Origin: JBGSYN01 sp964412385
GTDB taxonomy: Bacteria > Pseudomonadota > Alphaproteobacteria > Geminicoccales > Geminicoccaceae
DNA length: 11,952 nucleotides
Assembly: GCA_964412385.1 (NCBI GenBank)
Contig: CAYPOV010000142.1
Span: 1-11,952, forward strand
Direction of reading: 5' to 3'
In this document: positions 1 to 7,209 of the stretch, piece by piece
Layout: every line of letters begins with the position of its first letter
Numbering within the stretch: the stretch's first letter is position 1
Made by a program: the position numbers and the translations under genes
Notes under the pieces: generated by a model
Seen by the model: the letters and a program-made list of their open reading frames with translations, nothing else
What the model was told of the DNA's origin: nothing
Database searches by the model: none

Positions 1-373
1 GCAGGGTAATGATGATCGGTGGCAACATTCTTACGAACAGCATAAAAAAGGCTGATGTTGTCAGCAGTGTCGAACGACAACGCGAATAGACATATCCTGC
101 CAATGAGGAGGCCGTGATACATAAGAGTGTGGCACCGATCGTGACCACAAGACTGTTTAGAAGATTGTGCGAGTATTCTGGCCAAATACGAAAGAGGGTT
201 GTGTAATTTTCAAACGTTGGAGTGAAAAGCAGGCTCGGTGGAACTTCGAAGATTTCCCGAGGCGGTTTGAATGATGAAATAATGACGAAGTAAATTGGAA
301 AACACGACCACAAGATCGCCAGCGCCACTAGGAATAAGCGTATCGCCTTTTCTCGTGCCGTCAATTTAAGCAT
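1..373 (-). CDS. ABC sugar transporter permease, MalG-like (partial)
   Basis: This is the N-terminal ~124 residues of an inner-membrane permease; the gene continues beyond the left edge. Translating the minus strand from the ATG at 373-371 gives a short charged start, a first hydrophobic helix (about residues 13-31), the sequence SSFKPPREIF that typically follows helix 1 in MalG-type (carbohydrate uptake 1) permeases, a periplasmic loop containing the family-typical FENY, and two further hydrophobic helices, the second followed by LPPI. The EAA loop that contacts the ATPase lies outside the window. The start overlaps the end of the preceding permease by 8 nt and has no clear ribosome-binding site of its own, which suggests translational coupling. 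Together the two permeases would form the membrane channel of one importer. The family assignment is firm; the substrate is unknown. Confidence 0.88.
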   Translation of the reverse strand, partial: MLKLTAREKAIRLFLVALAILWSCFPIYFVIISSFKPPREIFEVPPSLLFTPTFENYTTLFRIWPEYSHNLLNSLVVTIGATLLCITASSLAGYVYSRCRSTLLTTSAFFMLFVRMLPPIIITL

Positions 374-1235
374 CGCGGAACATCCGCTTATACATTTGAT
401 AGAGATAGTAGAGGGCGATGATAAGGGAGAGTGCCACCATGATCCAACCAGTTGCCGCAGCAACCCCGAACTCCTGATAGCGAAAGCCGTGACGATAAAG
501 ATAGACTGCAAGCACTTCGGTAAGGCGCGCAGGTCCACCTTCGGTCAAAAGCCAAACTTCGGAAAAAAGGCGCATCGCGAAAATGTAGCGGAACAATAAA
601 GCCACCAAGACAGCGGGCATGATCATTGGCAGGGTGACATGCCAAAACGTTTGAAGGCGCCCTGCCCCATCGACGGTTGCAGCCTCGACAACATCGCGCG
701 GCAAGGTGGTGACAGCGGCATAAAGTATGAGGAAAGTGAACGGGAGGGTGAGCCAGATGCTCAAGACCGACACCACCATAAGAGCCTGCCAGCGGCTTGT
801 TGCCCAAGAGATTTGCCCCAGACCGATGCTCTCCAAAGCCCAATTGATGAGACCGACATCGGGCTCCAACATGAACCGCCACATGACCACGGCACTGACT
901 TCGGTGACGGCATAGGGCATCAAGAGCAGCGAGATGATGATGCGTTTGCCGGGCACCCAGCCCGCCATCAGCACCGCGAGCCCAATTCCGAGGATCAATT
1001 CACCATAAACAACAACATTGACGACGACAAAAGTGTTCCAAAGGGCGCGCCAGAAGATCGGGTCCGAAAATATAAACACATAATTGGCAAAACCGACAAA
1101 GACCGCTTCGGTGCCGTAGCTTGATTGATGAAGGCTAAGCCAAATCACATAAAGTGAGGGCAAGAAAATAAAGCCGATGAGCAAAAGCTGCACCGGCGAA
1201 ATCATCAAATAGTGGAACCAGCGGACCTTATACAT
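366..1235 (-). CDS. ABC sugar transporter permease, MalF/UgpA-like
   Basis: A 289-residue inner-membrane permease of the carbohydrate uptake 1 family. Hydrophobic helices are visible at about residues 9-33, 67-90, 98-118, 150-172, 202-222 and 257-280, giving the six-helix core. The cytoplasmic EAA loop, which docks on the ATPase, is clear at about 184-203 (EAATVDGAG followed by FWHVTLP). The late segment LLTEGGPARLTEVLAVYLY is also characteristic of this family. The ATG at 1235 is the only sensible start because an in-frame TGA lies seven codons upstream. No strong ribosome-binding site is seen. The gene follows the binding-protein gene after a hairpin-containing gap and overlaps the next permease by 8 nt. 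It appears intact although the upstream binding-protein gene is interrupted. Confidence 0.93.
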   Translation of the reverse strand: MYKVRWFHYLMISPVQLLLIGFIFLPSLYVIWLSLHQSSYGTEAVFVGFANYVFIFSDPIFWRALWNTFVVVNVVVYGELILGIGLAVLMAGWVPGKRIIISLLLMPYAVTEVSAVVMWRFMLEPDVGLINWALESIGLGQISWATSRWQALMVVSVLSIWLTLPFTFLILYAAVTTLPRDVVEAATVDGAGRLQTFWHVTLPMIMPAVLVALLFRYIFAMRLFSEVWLLTEGGPARLTEVLAVYLYRHGFRYQEFGVAAATGWIMVALSLIIALYYLYQMYKRMFRDA

Positions 1236-1264
1236 CCGTTGCCAAAGCTTTATTCAAGGAGAGA

Positions 1265-1292
1265 CCGGCAGAGTGCATGATCACTCTGCCGG
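1265..1292 (-). promoter_or_regulatory. Intercistronic hairpin between binding-protein and permease genes
   Basis: An 11-bp perfect inverted repeat (CCGGCAGAGTG at 1265-1275, its complement at 1282-1292) encloses a 6-nt loop. It sits 18 nt past the binding-protein stop codon at 1311 and before the permease start at 1235. There is no T-run after it in the direction of transcription, so it is unlikely to be a full terminator. Hairpins at this place are well known between malE-like and malF-like genes, where they protect the 3' end of the abundant binding-protein mRNA and lower permease expression. That role is inferred here. Confidence 0.6.
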
Positions 1293-1310
1293 GCGTTCAG
1301 TCTTTAATTG

Positions 1311-2615
1311 TTAGGGCAACAAAGGTTCAACCCGCTTCGTCAGATCATCCATGGCCTGTTGAGGTGTCTTGGCACCAAGCAGTGCGGCCTGGACTTCCTC
1401 TTTGACCATATCATCGACCTTGGCCGAATTGGCAAATCCGGGAAGAGGCACCTTAGCGACCTCGACCGCCGCTTTCTCAGCACTCGCATAGGGCACCTTT
1501 TCCTGCACGCGCGGATCATCATAGGCCGCAGGCCTAACCGGCCCATTGCCGTTGATGGCGCCTGCCACGGTCGCGTCCGGCGCGGAAAGTGCTTAGATGA
1601 ATTGCCAGCCAAGTTCCTTGTTCGGGGCGTTCTTCGGGATCGACAGGGCCCAGATTTCTGTTTTCACCGGTGCAACGCCCTCACCTCCGGTGGCCTCGGA
1701 AAGTGGTACGGCGGTGACATTGACCTCGCCGGGATGCTTGGATTTTTCGGGATCATTGAAGGGACGATGACGGCCAAACGGATTAATGGCCATTGCAGCA
1801 CGCCCTTGCTGCATGAATGTAATGACGTCTTCTGTCGTAAAGCCGATATAGGCCTCAGGCATGATGCCTCGATCATAGAAATCGGCCAAGAGCCCGACGG
1901 CTTTCACCATGCCCTCTTCATTGGCCTTGAGCTCAAAGTCCGTCGTCAAGAAGTCACCGCCAAATGCGCGCACGACATCCATAATATTGGCGGGACCTTG
2001 GCCGCCGAGCACAAAACCGTGCACCTGCGTGCCGTCTTCGCGCTCGTAGGTCAGTTTTTCGGCGTAGTCGATGAATTCTTCAAAAGTTTCAGGCGGACCA
2101 TCCAAACCTTGCTCCGCGAGAAACGTCTCGTTGAAATGAAGCCCGTGGGTCGCATGCCGAAAGGGAATACCGTAGAGCTTGCCATCGAACGTCATGGCAT
2201 CCTTCATGCCTTGTGAAATGCCATCGAAGTCCTCGATAGGATCGTTGGCCTGGTACTCGTCCAATGGCTCGAATAGATTGGCGACATCCTCATTAGCGAA
2301 CCGGTTCAACAAGAACGCGACATCGACATTGCCATCATCAAGGCTAGCCTCGCGGAACAGTCTTTCGTGGAGGGGTGTCACGCCGAATGTCAGCCACTCA
2401 ACGGCAGCGCCATTGCTAGATTCGAAATCGGCGACGATGTTGCCGCCTTCGCCTTCGGAGCTCACCCGCCGGTGCACGTCATGTCCCATGACGGTGAGGT
2501 TTTCTTGGGCAACCGCCTCGGCCATCCACGTGCCCGACACGGCGATGCCCAATATTGCGATCAGCGACAAGACTGCCGCAGTACCGCCTAACTTTTTGGT
2601 CAATGCTTTCGTCAT
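1311..2615 (-). pseudogene. Sugar ABC transporter substrate-binding protein, interrupted by a TAA codon
   Basis: A family 1 extracellular solute-binding protein, which would capture a sugar in the periplasm for the two permeases downstream. From the ATG at 2615 the frame gives a signal peptide (basic start, hydrophobic core, likely cut after AEAVAQ), then a binding-protein body with family-typical stretches such as FDGKLYGIPF, LHFNETFLAEQGL and ETFEEFIDYAEKL. At 1595-1593 a TAA stop ends the protein after 340 residues, just after the ELGWQFI segment that normally leads into the C-terminal lobe. The identical frame then continues for 93 codons (ALSAPDATVAGAINGNGPVR to TKRVEPLLP) and ends at TAA 1313-1311. 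The full length of 434 codons is normal for the family. One base change from AAA or GAA would create this stop. The start at 2615 has GAGG nine nucleotides upstream; the in-frame ATG at 2624 and the longer frame to 2726 are less likely. It may be a real nonsense mutation or a sequencing error. Confidence 0.8.
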
Positions 2616-2661
2616 GTTAGCCATCCTCGGTTTTATGACTTCGTCTTCCAACACATCAAAA

Positions 2662-3555
2662 CTAGGCCGCAGGTTTATGCCGTTTTTCTTCGGATACCTC
2701 GCCGTTGACAATCCATTGATCTTCAAGAGAGCCCTTGATGCGCTGAAACTCTTGCGCCGTATCGCTACCCCGCCTCAATGCCACACTCGTTGCGAGGATG
2801 TCGACAACAGCCAGATGCGCGAGACGCGTCGTCATCGGCGCATAAATGAATGTGTCTTCCATGGTATCGACGGCGAGGATCATCGAACACTGTGCTGCGA
2901 GCGCCGATCCGGTGCGCGTCACGCCAATGACAAAGGCTCCCTGGTCGTATGCCTGCTTGGCAATGCGGACAGTATCTCTGATTTGGCCTGTATACGAAAA
3001 TGCCAAGGCGCAATCACCGGCCCGCAATGTGCAGGCCGCCATGGTCTGCAAGTGGCCATCGAGACAAACCGTCGAGGCCATGCCTAACCGCATGAGTTTT
3101 TGATGGGCATCCATGGCTGCAATGGTCGACAAGCCGACTCCGTAGCAATCGACGCGCCCCGCTTGGGCAAGCGCTTCTGCAGCACGCTCGATGGCATTGC
3201 GGTCCAAGGTCTCCTTGAGATTGGCAAGCGTGCTCATCGATGAATCGACGACTTTGTCGGTGATCGTCGAAACCGGATCTGCGGCTTCGACATCGCGATG
3301 GATGAAAGCCGTACCGGCCGCCAGACTCTGCGCAAGTTTGAGCTTGAGTTCCGGATAGCCCGCGCACCCTGCGGCTCGGCAGAAACGAATGACGGTGGGC
3401 TCGCTGACACCTGCGCGCTCAGCCATCAGCGAGAGCGGCAAGCGAACCACGAAATTGGGATCATCAAGAATGACGTCAGCCACCTTGCGCTCGGCACTCC
3501 GCAAATGCTGCAATCCCGCCTTGATGGCTTGCAGGAAATTGTCATCGGCGGTCAT
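2662..3555 (-). CDS. RpiR/HexR-family transcriptional regulator
   Basis: A 297-residue cytoplasmic regulator with the RpiR-family layout. The N-terminal helix-turn-helix covers about residues 1-78; the core is SLMAERAGVSEPTVIRFCR at 42-60, followed by AGCAGYPELK, a typical RpiR signature. A C-terminal SIS sugar-isomerase-like domain spans about 125-262, with the nucleotide-fold glycine motif GVGLS (139-143) and FSYTG (186-190) at the position of the phosphosugar-binding serine/threonine loop. The family usually senses a phosphorylated sugar intermediate and represses or activates carbohydrate genes. The gene sits inside the operon, 6 nt after the 111-residue protein and 46 nt before the binding-protein start, so it most likely controls this transporter and the divergent dehydrogenases. 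It appears intact. The specific effector cannot be deduced. Confidence 0.92.
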   Translation of the reverse strand: MTADDNFLQAIKAGLQHLRSAERKVADVILDDPNFVVRLPLSLMAERAGVSEPTVIRFCRAAGCAGYPELKLKLAQSLAAGTAFIHRDVEAADPVSTITDKVVDSSMSTLANLKETLDRNAIERAAEALAQAGRVDCYGVGLSTIAAMDAHQKLMRLGMASTVCLDGHLQTMAACTLRAGDCALAFSYTGQIRDTVRIAKQAYDQGAFVIGVTRTGSALAAQCSMILAVDTMEDTFIYAPMTTRLAHLAVVDILATSVALRRGSDTAQEFQRIKGSLEDQWIVNGEVSEEKRHKPAA

Positions 3556-3561
3556 GATTGC

Positions 3562-3897
3562 TCAGCCTTTCAGTGCCAACGTCACCATCACTTTCTGCCA
3601 TCCATTGGGCAGACGAGCGCGAACCTTCAAGAAATGGCCGAAATTGCTGAGCTTCGCAAAGGACGTCTGTCCTGCTGCCTTGGGCAGTGGGAACGTTGTG
3701 CCCTCATCCACCCAGTGAATACCGTCGGGTGAAATCATCACGGCAGCTTCGCCATTGCCGACAAGCTCGGCACTCTCCAGTGCTCGAATGAAGACCACGC
3801 ATTCACGGGCCCAAGGTGCTTCATAAGGTTCCGTCTCGACCTCGCCTTCCCAGCAATCACCACGGACAATAACGGCTGTATAGGCTTCATTCATCAT
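3562..3897 (-). CDS. Small conserved-looking protein of unknown function, sugar-operon associated
   Basis: A 111-residue protein without signal peptide or membrane segment. I do not recognise a named family with certainty. The sequence alternates short hydrophobic strands with loops (AYTAVIVRGD, CVVFIRAL, AAVMISPDGIHWVDEG, KVMVTLAL), which looks like a compact beta-sandwich; the phrase ISPDGIHWVDEG resembles repeat segments of carbohydrate-related beta proteins. It begins with two adjacent ATG codons (3897 and 3894) and overlaps the end of the upstream gene by 11 or 8 nt, so the two are almost certainly translated together and may act as a pair. It is followed after 6 nt by the RpiR-type regulator. 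An accessory or sugar-binding role is a guess from shape and context only. Confidence 0.75.
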   Translation of the reverse strand: MMNEAYTAVIVRGDCWEGEVETEPYEAPWARECVVFIRALESAELVGNGEAAVMISPDGIHWVDEGTTFPLPKAAGQTSFAKLSNFGHFLKVRARLPNGWQKVMVTLALKG

Positions 3898-4777
3898 CCC
3901 AGTCTCCCGAGACTAAGACCGAATCAATATAGTAAAAACAACGCTTATCCGTTGCGGTCTCACAGAAAAAGCAAATATTCAGCATGCAAGAAAGATTAGC
4001 CCACGCTTCCATCGTCATGGTCTCGACCGGCGAAACGTCATGATGCCGGTCGTTGCATTGAAGTGCTGTCAGGCGCATCGAGTGGAGATCGACCGCCATA
4101 CGGACATAGTGCCAATTGAGCTTGGTTGGCAGTTCGTTGTAGCAAAGGATCTGGTTGGCCCCTGGAATATCTTGCCAGCCTTCATCAGCGAAATGCGGAT
4201 GAGAGCGCGTTTCGCCGGTATTGCCCACTTGATGCGGCCGCTCGACATGACTCTTGAATTGCCAAGATTGAACAAGCTCACCGTCTTTGGCGTTACGATA
4301 CTTGATGTGCGGCATGGCGCGGCGCGCCGGAAAGTCGGTTCGATCAGGATCTTGAAGATCGAGCAAGAGCCCGAATGATCCGACATCGCGGTCCGAAAGC
4401 CTAAGCTCATTGGCTTCGGGCTTCACTGCTGCGTACCATTCGATTTGGATGTTGCAGACTTGCGGGAAAGTCAGGCGTTTGAGGACGAGATTGAGAGCAC
4501 CTTTTTTCGCCAGCGTCGCAATCTTGAGGGCATAGGAGTTGCTGAGCCCGCCATGCGAGCCCGTGTCCCAGTGCGTGGCACAACTGAGTTGCGGCGCATA
4601 CATTCCTCGAAACGCGGGCAACACATTGTCGAGTGTGTCCTCGTAATTGCCCGTCAAGGCCGTCCAACCGGCCATGCCGTTCGAGAAATCGTCATAAGAG
4701 AGAATGCGCGACAGCGGCCGAAACCTGCTTAGCCGCGGTTCGGCACGCATCATCGCACGCTGAAAATCTTCTCCCAC
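3887..4777 (-). CDS. Lectin-fold-like protein of unknown function (possibly DUF6772 family)
   Basis: A protein of 296 residues if the GTG at 4777 is used, or 288 if the ATG at 4753 is used; neither start has an ideal ribosome-binding site, so the N-terminus is uncertain. It opens with YDDFSNGMAGWTALTGNYED, a phrase common at the start of concanavalin-like beta-sandwich domains, and ends with a matching pattern (MLNICFFCETATDKRCFYYIDSVL). Internal charged and aromatic strands (KLNWHYVRMAVDL, MRLTALQCNDR) fit a jelly roll. No signal peptide is visible, so it is likely cytoplasmic. From memory it resembles a rhizobial family catalogued as DUF6772, but I could not verify this. It is the first gene of the minus-strand operon and overlaps the next. 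A role in sugar binding or enzymatic modification is an inference. Confidence 0.72.
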   Translation of the reverse strand: MGEDFQRAMMRAEPRLSRFRPLSRILSYDDFSNGMAGWTALTGNYEDTLDNVLPAFRGMYAPQLSCATHWDTGSHGGLSNSYALKIATLAKKGALNLVLKRLTFPQVCNIQIEWYAAVKPEANELRLSDRDVGSFGLLLDLQDPDRTDFPARRAMPHIKYRNAKDGELVQSWQFKSHVERPHQVGNTGETRSHPHFADEGWQDIPGANQILCYNELPTKLNWHYVRMAVDLHSMRLTALQCNDRHHDVSPVETMTMEAWANLSCMLNICFFCETATDKRCFYYIDSVLVSGDWDDE

Positions 4778-4861
4778 CCTGATAAGCCCCGTTGTCCATG
4801 ACGAAGTGTCAGTAGTTTTGCGACAGCAATAGTGATTTTTGAGGGGCTACGCAATGACCAA

Positions 4862-4890
4862 TTGCCAGTTTTGTCAGCATTCTGTAGATA
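4862..4890 (+). promoter_or_regulatory. Candidate sigma-70 promoter for the dehydrogenase operon
   Basis: TTGCCA at 4862-4867 (five of six matches to the -35 consensus) is followed after exactly 17 nt by TAGATA at 4885-4890 (a weak -10, three of six matches). The predicted transcript start would lie about 25 nt before the SDR start codon. The -10 lies within the candidate operator at 4883-4897, which would fit repression by blocking polymerase. Confidence 0.35.
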
Positions 4891-4897
4891 AACTACG
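4883..4897. promoter_or_regulatory. Candidate RpiR/HexR-type operator
   Basis: The 15-mer TGTAGATAAACTACG is an imperfect palindrome (GTAG, five-base spacer, CTAC). It resembles the known HexR box (TGTAATTAAATTACA), sharing TGTA, the central TAAA and TAC. HexR belongs to the RpiR family and a member is encoded in this operon. The site covers the candidate -10 of the divergent promoter. It is a single copy found by eye, so chance is not excluded. Confidence 0.35.
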
Positions 4898-4921
4898 TCA
4901 TCGTTCAGGGGGCATTGTATC

Positions 4922-5689
4922 ATGTTTGCCATCGATCTGTCTGGAAAGACAGCGCTCGTCACCGGCTCGTCACGCGGTATCGGTCGAGCCTCAGCACTTC
5001 ATCTCGCCGAGGCCGGATGCGATCTCATCATCAACTACAAGACCAACAAAGACGCAGGCGACGCCACTAAAGCCGAAATCGAAGCAAGGGGCCAACGCTG
5101 CCACTTGGTTCAGTGCGACGTCGAAGACTCGGCGGCTGTCGAAACCATGGTCCGGTCGGGTCTCGACAGCTTCGGCAAGATCGACATTCTCGTCAACAAT
5201 GCCGGCGGCGGCATCGCCAAGAGAGCGGATGAACTCTCCGATGCCGATTATGAACGTGTCTTCAACATTAATGTCCGGGCCTATGTCGCCGCTGCGCGCA
5301 CCGTGTTGCCAAGGATGAAAGAGCTCGGCTGGGGCCGTATCATCTGCATTGCCTCAGTGGTCGGCCGCTCGGGCAAAGCTTTTATCGGCACCTCGCCGGC
5401 CTATGCAGGTGCGAAGGGTGCGGTCATCGCCTATTCGCGCAGCATGGCCCGCGAGTGCGGACCTTTCGGTATTACGGTCAACACCCTATGCCCGGGCTGG
5501 ATTGATTGGGAAGGCAAGGACCGACGCGTCGATCCTGCGCTCCGCGAAGGCGCCATCAAGGAAATGCCGATGGGCCGCGTTGGCAGCGATGTCGATGTTG
5601 CCGGGGCCGTCCTCTTTCTCTCATCGCCCCTTGCCGATTACATCACGGGAGTCTCCTTGGACGTCAATGGCGGGCTCTACATGGCATGA
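4922..5689 (+). CDS. Short-chain dehydrogenase/reductase (SDR), FabG-like
   Basis: A 255-residue classical SDR, the usual length for the family, cytoplasmic and NAD(P)-dependent. The cofactor motif TGSSRGIG is at residues 14-21, NNAG at 92-95, the structural Asn in FNINV at about 117, catalytic Ser145 (IASVVG), and the YAGAK active site with Tyr161 and Lys165; PG follows at 191-192. All catalytic residues are present, so the enzyme should be active on a hydroxyl or keto group. In this setting the substrate is probably a sugar, polyol or sugar acid, though classical SDRs resemble FabG so closely that substrate cannot be predicted. It is the first gene of the plus-strand operon and its TGA overlaps the next start as ATGA. 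The start at 4922 is supported by AGGGGG nine nucleotides upstream. Confidence 0.93.
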   Translation: MFAIDLSGKTALVTGSSRGIGRASALHLAEAGCDLIINYKTNKDAGDATKAEIEARGQRCHLVQCDVEDSAAVETMVRSGLDSFGKIDILVNNAGGGIAKRADELSDADYERVFNINVRAYVAAARTVLPRMKELGWGRIICIASVVGRSGKAFIGTSPAYAGAKGAVIAYSRSMARECGPFGITVNTLCPGWIDWEGKDRRVDPALREGAIKEMPMGRVGSDVDVAGAVLFLSSPLADYITGVSLDVNGGLYMA

Positions 5690-6966
5690 CCCAATACAAT
5701 ATCCTTCTCATTGGTGCCGGCCAGTTCGGTGCCACCTTTATCGCCCAGATGAAGAGAGTCCCGTCGCTTCACCTCAAGGCGGTTTGCGACATCGACACGG
5801 ACAAGGCCAGGCGCCTCGTGGAATCCGCCGGACTTGAAGACGTGACGATTATCGACAATGCCGAGGCGATCGGCGCGCTTGGTGTCGATCTCGTCATCGA
5901 AGCAACGGGTTTTCCGCGTGCCGGCGCTCGCCATGCCAAACTTGCCATCGAAGCCGGCTGTCACGTTGCCATGGTGACCAAGGAAATCGAGATCACCGTA
6001 GGACCGATCCTGCACCGTCTGGCAAGCGAACGAGGTCTTGCCTACACGCCGGTCGATGGCGATCAGCCCAATCTGCTGATCAAGCTCTACCGATGGGCGG
6101 AGCGACTGGGCTTCGACATCGTGGCTGCCGGCAAAGCGACCGAATACGACGCCGTAATAGCAGACGATTGTCAAACGATCACAAGTCACGAGGCGACGCT
6201 TCGCTGGAACGATATGATGTTCTATTGGCAAGGTGACGACATTGCGGCACTCGTCGAGGCACGGGCGCAGGGGCTCGAAGGTGCCATGCGACAAACCGTG
6301 CCCGACCTTTGCGAGATGGGAATTGTTGCCAATTATCTCGGTCTTGATGTCGATCTTCCAGCTCTCCATGCACCAATACTTCGAACTTGCGAGCTCGCCG
6401 ATGCTTTCGCGCCAAGCAGTGACGGCGGGCTTTTGCGCTACACCGGTGTGGTTGATGCTTTTTCCTGCTTACGCCGTTACGACGAGCTAAGCTTCGCAGG
6501 TGGCGTTTTTGTCATTGTCCGCTGCACCGACGACACGACCGCTAAACTGTTGGCACGAAAGGGGCTCGTTGTCAGCCGCAATAGTCAGTACCTCATGCTC
6601 CATAATCCCATCCATCTCCTGGGATCAGAAGCCGTCGTCTCGGTTCTCGAGGCGTGCGAAGCCAATGGGCCGATCGCCCCCGCTCCTACACCCCGTTACG
6701 ACTTAGTTGCGGTCTCCGATATCGACTTCACAGCTGGCCAAACACTCACCATGGGGGCTCGTCACAGCATCCCCGGGACACGTCCCGAATTACGTCCGGC
6801 AAGGCGCCAAGAAAATGATGCGCCAATCCCCTATTATCTCGCAATGGACCTTAGCCTTGTGTGTAACGTCCACGCCAATACTCCCATCACGTGGGGTGAC
6901 GTGGGTGAAATTCCTGCAGACAGTTTTGCAGCGTTGCGTCAGATGCAAGAGGAAACGTTCCGCTAG
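5686..6966 (+). CDS. Homoserine-dehydrogenase-like NAD(P) oxidoreductase with C-terminal SAF domain
   Basis: A 426-residue cytoplasmic oxidoreductase. The N-terminal Rossmann fold begins with ILLIGAGQFG (GxGxxG at residues 10-15), followed by VCDIDTDKAR and the cofactor-side segment LVIEATG. A central catalytic region holds VTKE (97-100) and PVDGDQPN (122-129). The C-terminal part (about 338-412, DLVAVSDIDF through NTPITWGDVG) has the look of a SAF domain. The architecture matches the group known as predicted homoserine dehydrogenase with SAF domain (COG4091). The Brucella DRL enzyme, an alternative DXP reductoisomerase, belongs to this broad group, but most members are uncharacterised. The 4-nt ATGA overlap with the SDR gene implies that both act in one oxidative route rather than in threonine synthesis. 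An in-frame start at 5506 exists but lies wholly inside the SDR gene and is rejected. Confidence 0.85.
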   Translation: MTQYNILLIGAGQFGATFIAQMKRVPSLHLKAVCDIDTDKARRLVESAGLEDVTIIDNAEAIGALGVDLVIEATGFPRAGARHAKLAIEAGCHVAMVTKEIEITVGPILHRLASERGLAYTPVDGDQPNLLIKLYRWAERLGFDIVAAGKATEYDAVIADDCQTITSHEATLRWNDMMFYWQGDDIAALVEARAQGLEGAMRQTVPDLCEMGIVANYLGLDVDLPALHAPILRTCELADAFAPSSDGGLLRYTGVVDAFSCLRRYDELSFAGGVFVIVRCTDDTTAKLLARKGLVVSRNSQYLMLHNPIHLLGSEAVVSVLEACEANGPIAPAPTPRYDLVAVSDIDFTAGQTLTMGARHSIPGTRPELRPARRQENDAPIPYYLAMDLSLVCNVHANTPITWGDVGEIPADSFAALRQMQEETFR

Positions 6967-7209
6967 GCTGGAAGTTAGACGTGATGCAGTCCCTACCCCC
7001 GATGCAACCTGGCCGCGCGAGAACCACCTCTGATTGAGATGATTACTTAAAAATCAACTGCTTGGCGCCTGGACAACTATAAGAATAGAACTATGCTCAA
7101 TTACCGGTGTGCGGGGGTAAAACTTCGCGCCAGGTAAGGTACGCGGCACTCGGCATTTTTGGTTGTTGCGTGCACTACTGATTAAAAAAAAACCGAGGAT
7201 GGAAACGCT
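6967..7209 (+). promoter_or_regulatory. Leader region upstream of the first secreted-enzyme gene
   Basis: The 243 nt between the dehydrogenase operon and the first secreted-protein gene hold no credible ORF. The second half is AT-rich. A TATAAG hexamer occurs near 7079 but has no good -35 partner. A run of nine A (7184-7192) precedes the ribosome-binding site GAGGATGG at 7195-7202; nearly the same sequence (ACCGAGGATGG) precedes the binding-protein start on the other strand. No strong terminator is seen after the stop at 6966. Confidence 0.35.

Larger units (their letters stand above)
4778..4921. promoter_or_regulatory. Divergent control region between transporter operon and dehydrogenase operon
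   Basis: A 144-nt region separates the minus-strand operon from the plus-strand dehydrogenase genes, and both promoters must lie here or inside neighbouring genes. It is more AT-rich than the flanking genes. On the plus strand AGGGGG at about 4907-4912 is a good ribosome-binding site, nine nucleotides before the ATG at 4922. On the minus strand no convincing promoter is seen; a weak TTGCGT/17 nt/TATTGC pair is the best candidate. Confidence 0.5.

Noticed and set aside
1308..2216. Open frame of 302 codons on the plus strand
   Set aside because: It lies antisense to the binding-protein gene, crosses its 3' end and gives a Cys/His/Arg-rich protein with no family resemblance; it is a shadow frame.
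4750..4962. 70-codon minus-strand frame across the divergent control region
   Set aside because: It overlaps the starts of two confidently called genes and the likely promoter; no motif supports it.
5506..5685. Upstream extension of the SAF-domain oxidoreductase to an earlier start
   Set aside because: The extension lies inside the SDR gene in another frame and is Arg-rich nonsense; the Rossmann fold begins right after the ATG at 5686, which overlaps the SDR stop as ATGA.
5677..6369. Open frame of 230 codons on the minus strand
   Set aside because: It is antisense to the SAF-domain oxidoreductase, without ribosome-binding site or recognisable motifs.
7184..7192. Run of nine A upstream of the lyase-like gene as a phase-variable tract
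   Set aside because: It lies outside the coding frame and just upstream of the ribosome-binding site; with one copy of the sequence there is no sign of length variation, and an AT-rich translation enhancer is a simpler reading.
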